Source: Vesta saturnalis (lineage: Eukaryota > Arthropoda > Insecta > Coleoptera > Lampyridae). From it: 64,000 nucleotides of DNA. Position numbers and translations under genes: made by a program. Location: contig JARFJB010000002.1 of the NCBI GenBank assembly GCA_036346205.1, positions 5,031,501 through 5,095,500 of the forward strand. The letters run 5' to 3'. Each line of letters opens with the position of its first letter. Position 1 is the stretch's first letter. Below, piece after piece: positions 62,250-64,000 of the stretch. Under the pieces are notes generated by a model. The model saw only the letters and a list, made by a program, of their open reading frames with translations, did not search any database and was not told where the DNA came from.

Positions 62250-62410
62250 ATCGCTCAATCGACTTATTACATCACTTTACAACGTTTGGCAAATGTCAAG
62301 ATCGACCATGGTGTGTGTGTATGTATGTCTTGTGTGCTTGCGTGCGGGTGTGTGCGCACGTGCGTGTGAGGGTGCATGTGCGTGTGCTGAGCGTGTGCGA
62401 ATGCAGAACG
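62250..62410 (+). repeat. Dispersed repeat family, copy 3, with GT-rich tract
   Basis: CAATCGACTTATTACATCAC and ACAACGTTTGGCAA match the start of the copies at 21040 and 31135. A GT/GC-rich tract follows (62311-62400). The short ORFs here are low-complexity artefacts. Confidence 0.45.
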
Positions 62411-62637
62411 AAAACGCGTATGTACAGTTGACCGAAGCAAACATGACAGCTGAGAGGTCGGAGCTCTCGCTGTCGTCTTTTTTCAGAGTACATTCAGGTT
62501 AAGAAGTATTTCGGCGGTAAATTTAAATATTTGAAATTGGTCCTTGAACCGCAACACAAGTACTTTCTGGTCAACTAAACATTACTTTATTATAAGTTTT
62601 TGTTATGAACTAATAAGTTCAAAAGTAAATATGTAAT

Positions 62638-62836
62638 TAAAAACTATTATTAATTTTATTAAATACATAAGTAAAAAGTTTACCTCGAGTATGTAGACAT
62701 ACATGAAGACAAAATTTACATCGATTGGGGCTTGTATCTCGATGGCGCGGTACTCTAGCAAAGTGCAGGTCGTAGGTTCAAATCCTACTCGAGGTAAACT
62801 TTTCATTTATGTATTTAATAAAATTAATAATTTTTA
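62638..62836. mobile_element. Foldback SINE-like element carrying a tRNA-Ala-like core
   Basis: The outer blocks (about 62638-62689, and 62787-62836) are inverted copies: TTATTAAATACATAAGTAAA..TTTACCTCGAG and its complement. The tRNA-like core at 62727-62796 ends inside the right arm. The arms also supply ACCTCGA/TCGAGGT, which would pair as an acceptor stem. A truncated relative is at 23889. Confidence 0.55.
62727..62796 (+). tRNA. tRNA-Ala(AGC)-like sequence (probable pseudo-tRNA of a SINE)
   Basis: GGGGCTTGTATCTCGATGGCGCG resembles a tRNA-Ala 5' half, with A-box-like TGGCGCGGT. The anticodon arm is GTACT-CTAGCAA-AGTGC (AGC at the anticodon place, one G-U pair). The T arm GTAGG-TTCAAAT-CCTAC is perfect and holds the B box. 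The 5' GGGGCTT does not pair with the 3' TCGAGGT as an acceptor stem, so a working tRNA is unlikely; internal Pol III promoter boxes look usable. Confidence 0.45.
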
Positions 62837-62839
62837 AAT

Positions 62840-63069
62840 TTTACTTGTCTAATAACTAAATAAAAGAGACGTTGTTGAATTATCCATTACAAATGACACG
62901 ATTAAATGTAATAAACGTTATTACAAAATAAGTATGTATATAAAAAAACGCATAACATGTTATTACAAAATAAGAAATTCAAAGGTTATGTATGTTGTTA
63001 CAAAATAAGCATTTTAAAAACTGCATAATATGTTATTAGAAAATGCAAAGCAAAGATTATAACTTTAAA
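62840..63069. other. No gene; short repeats
   Basis: GTTATTACAAAATAAG-type units recur three or four times at 62915-63015, an imperfect minisatellite. Nothing else is seen. Confidence 0.5.
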
Positions 63070-63543
63070 ATTTTATTTACTCTCCAAAACTTCTTCGTCG
63101 GAGTTTACGTCATCGTCAGATAGCTCAGTATTAATTTTGATAATCAAGTTTATGAACACCCCACCAGTATAATTTACTTTGTCCTTCATTTTATCAACTA
63201 CTATTTTTATTGTTGGAACTTTCTTATCGACGGTATAAACTTTTTGAACTGTCCTTTTTAAAATACACCCAAGTCACAATCATCAAAAACTAATTTGTTT
63301 AGTCCTCCGCTTTCGTTTCTTTTTAGAAGGAGATTTTATTAACTCATCTTCAGATAACTGCTTTTCCTTTCTTATAATTCTCATTGTAGTTGGTAACGAT
63401 TTACCGACAGCAGCAGCTAGTTCGCTGGCCTTCTCCAAAGGAAAACTCCATTTACCATTAGCTTTCTGTCTATCGAAGACAGAAAGTCTTTTACTCAAAC
63501 TAGTTTTAGATATACGGCAGTTAAGGTGTGTAATAAGTTGCAA
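63070..63543 (-). pseudogene. N-terminal part of a DNA transposon protein (helix-turn-helix), decayed
   Basis: The ORF 63283-63543 contains FPLEKASELAAAVGKSLPTT followed by a strongly basic SKKKRKRRTK tail. In other frames the text goes on (VFDDCDLGC, LKRTVQKVYTV, KVPTIKIVVDKMKDK), like the HTH N-terminus of Tc1/mariner-type insect transposases. It then runs into an acidic SDDDVNSDEE end by 63070. No catalytic domain is present. A fragment. Confidence 0.45.
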
Positions 63544-64000
63544 ACATCAATAAAAATTAACAGTCTTTTGTTTAAACTACAAGAACTATATGAAGCATAT
63601 TAAGGTACATTTACGTTCATATTCCATAGCTGAGATTTTTACTAAGTTATTATGAAAGTGTAATATGTTTATACGTAATATAGCAGATTTAAACAAGATG
63701 TTAGTAAATATAATACTATGGTGGTTTTCTTGGTAACAACTTTTTAACGTAGTCCCTAGATAGCTACGTTATATAGCATACGCATCATTAAATCACTAAT
63801 TGTTTAGTTATTATTGTGGTTAGTACTGTTACGTTTATTGAAATACATACTGAAGTATTGAATGAATTATGTAAATATGTTAATTCTATGAATGGTTTTT
63901 GATTTGATTTGATCGTAATTTCATCTGCTAAATGTAAAAGACGTGCTCTGATACTACTATTCTTTTCCAAACAATCATGGCGTGTTTTGGGTGCATTATT
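63544..64000. other. No recognisable gene
   Basis: AT-rich sequence to the window edge. Only a 60-codon background ORF is present. Confidence 0.45.

Overview
The window is nuclear DNA of an arthropod, most likely an insect. It is AT-rich, full of (TA)n tracts, and packed with relics of insect-type transposons (mariner, pogo, hAT, piggyBac, Harbinger, RTE LINE, errantivirus-like env). Two host genes with short introns (44-114 nt where resolved) are present. The order cannot be fixed from the sequence alone. No bacterial operons, rRNA genes or CRISPR arrays were seen.

Layout. 1-12.9 kb is most of a Maverick/Polinton (adintovirus-like) element whose left end lies outside the window. Rightward genes are: an unidentified C-terminus, a phospholipase A2-domain virion protein, an adenain-like protease, a penton-like minor capsid protein, a small overlapping ORF, the major capsid protein, a packaging ATPase, a repeat-rich control region, a conserved Polinton protein, a possible fibre-like protein, and an rve integrase with chromodomain. 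A leftward protein-primed family B DNA polymerase follows, and a small two-exon rightward gene at 12.2-12.85 kb may also belong to the element. Nearly every viral gene carries frameshifts, so this copy looks defective unless the assembly is noisy.

13-37 kb is gene-poor. It holds tandem and dispersed repeats, a 5'-truncated errantivirus/baculovirus-F-like env with one in-frame stop, pogo and hAT relics, foldback MITEs, a tRNA-Ala-like SINE fragment and microsatellites.

38-43 kb has a broken piggyBac, the host gene TCP11L1-like (minus strand, 41.9-39.9 kb) and a Harbinger relic. 43.3-46.7 kb is a long-terminal-inverted-repeat element carrying a decayed cysteine-rich ORF and a nested mariner fragment. 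46.7-49.8 kb is an RTE-type LINE (minus strand). 50.3-54.7 kb holds two mariner-like elements; the second has an open 296-codon transposase with DD41D spacing between inverted arms of about 1 kb.

55.1-58.6 kb is the host gene for a Broad-minded (BROMI/TBC1D32)-like protein (minus strand). The rest contains a THAP-type mini-exon, mariner ends in (TA)n tracts, a 430-bp MITE, a tRNA-Ala-like sequence between inverted repeats, and a transposase N-terminus.

The Polinton genes would together supply replication (PolB), integration (integrase), packaging (ATPase), capsid (MCP and penton), maturation (protease) and possibly membrane breach (PLA2). The two host genes are unrelated to these. Identities come from recognising motifs by eye; no database search was run.
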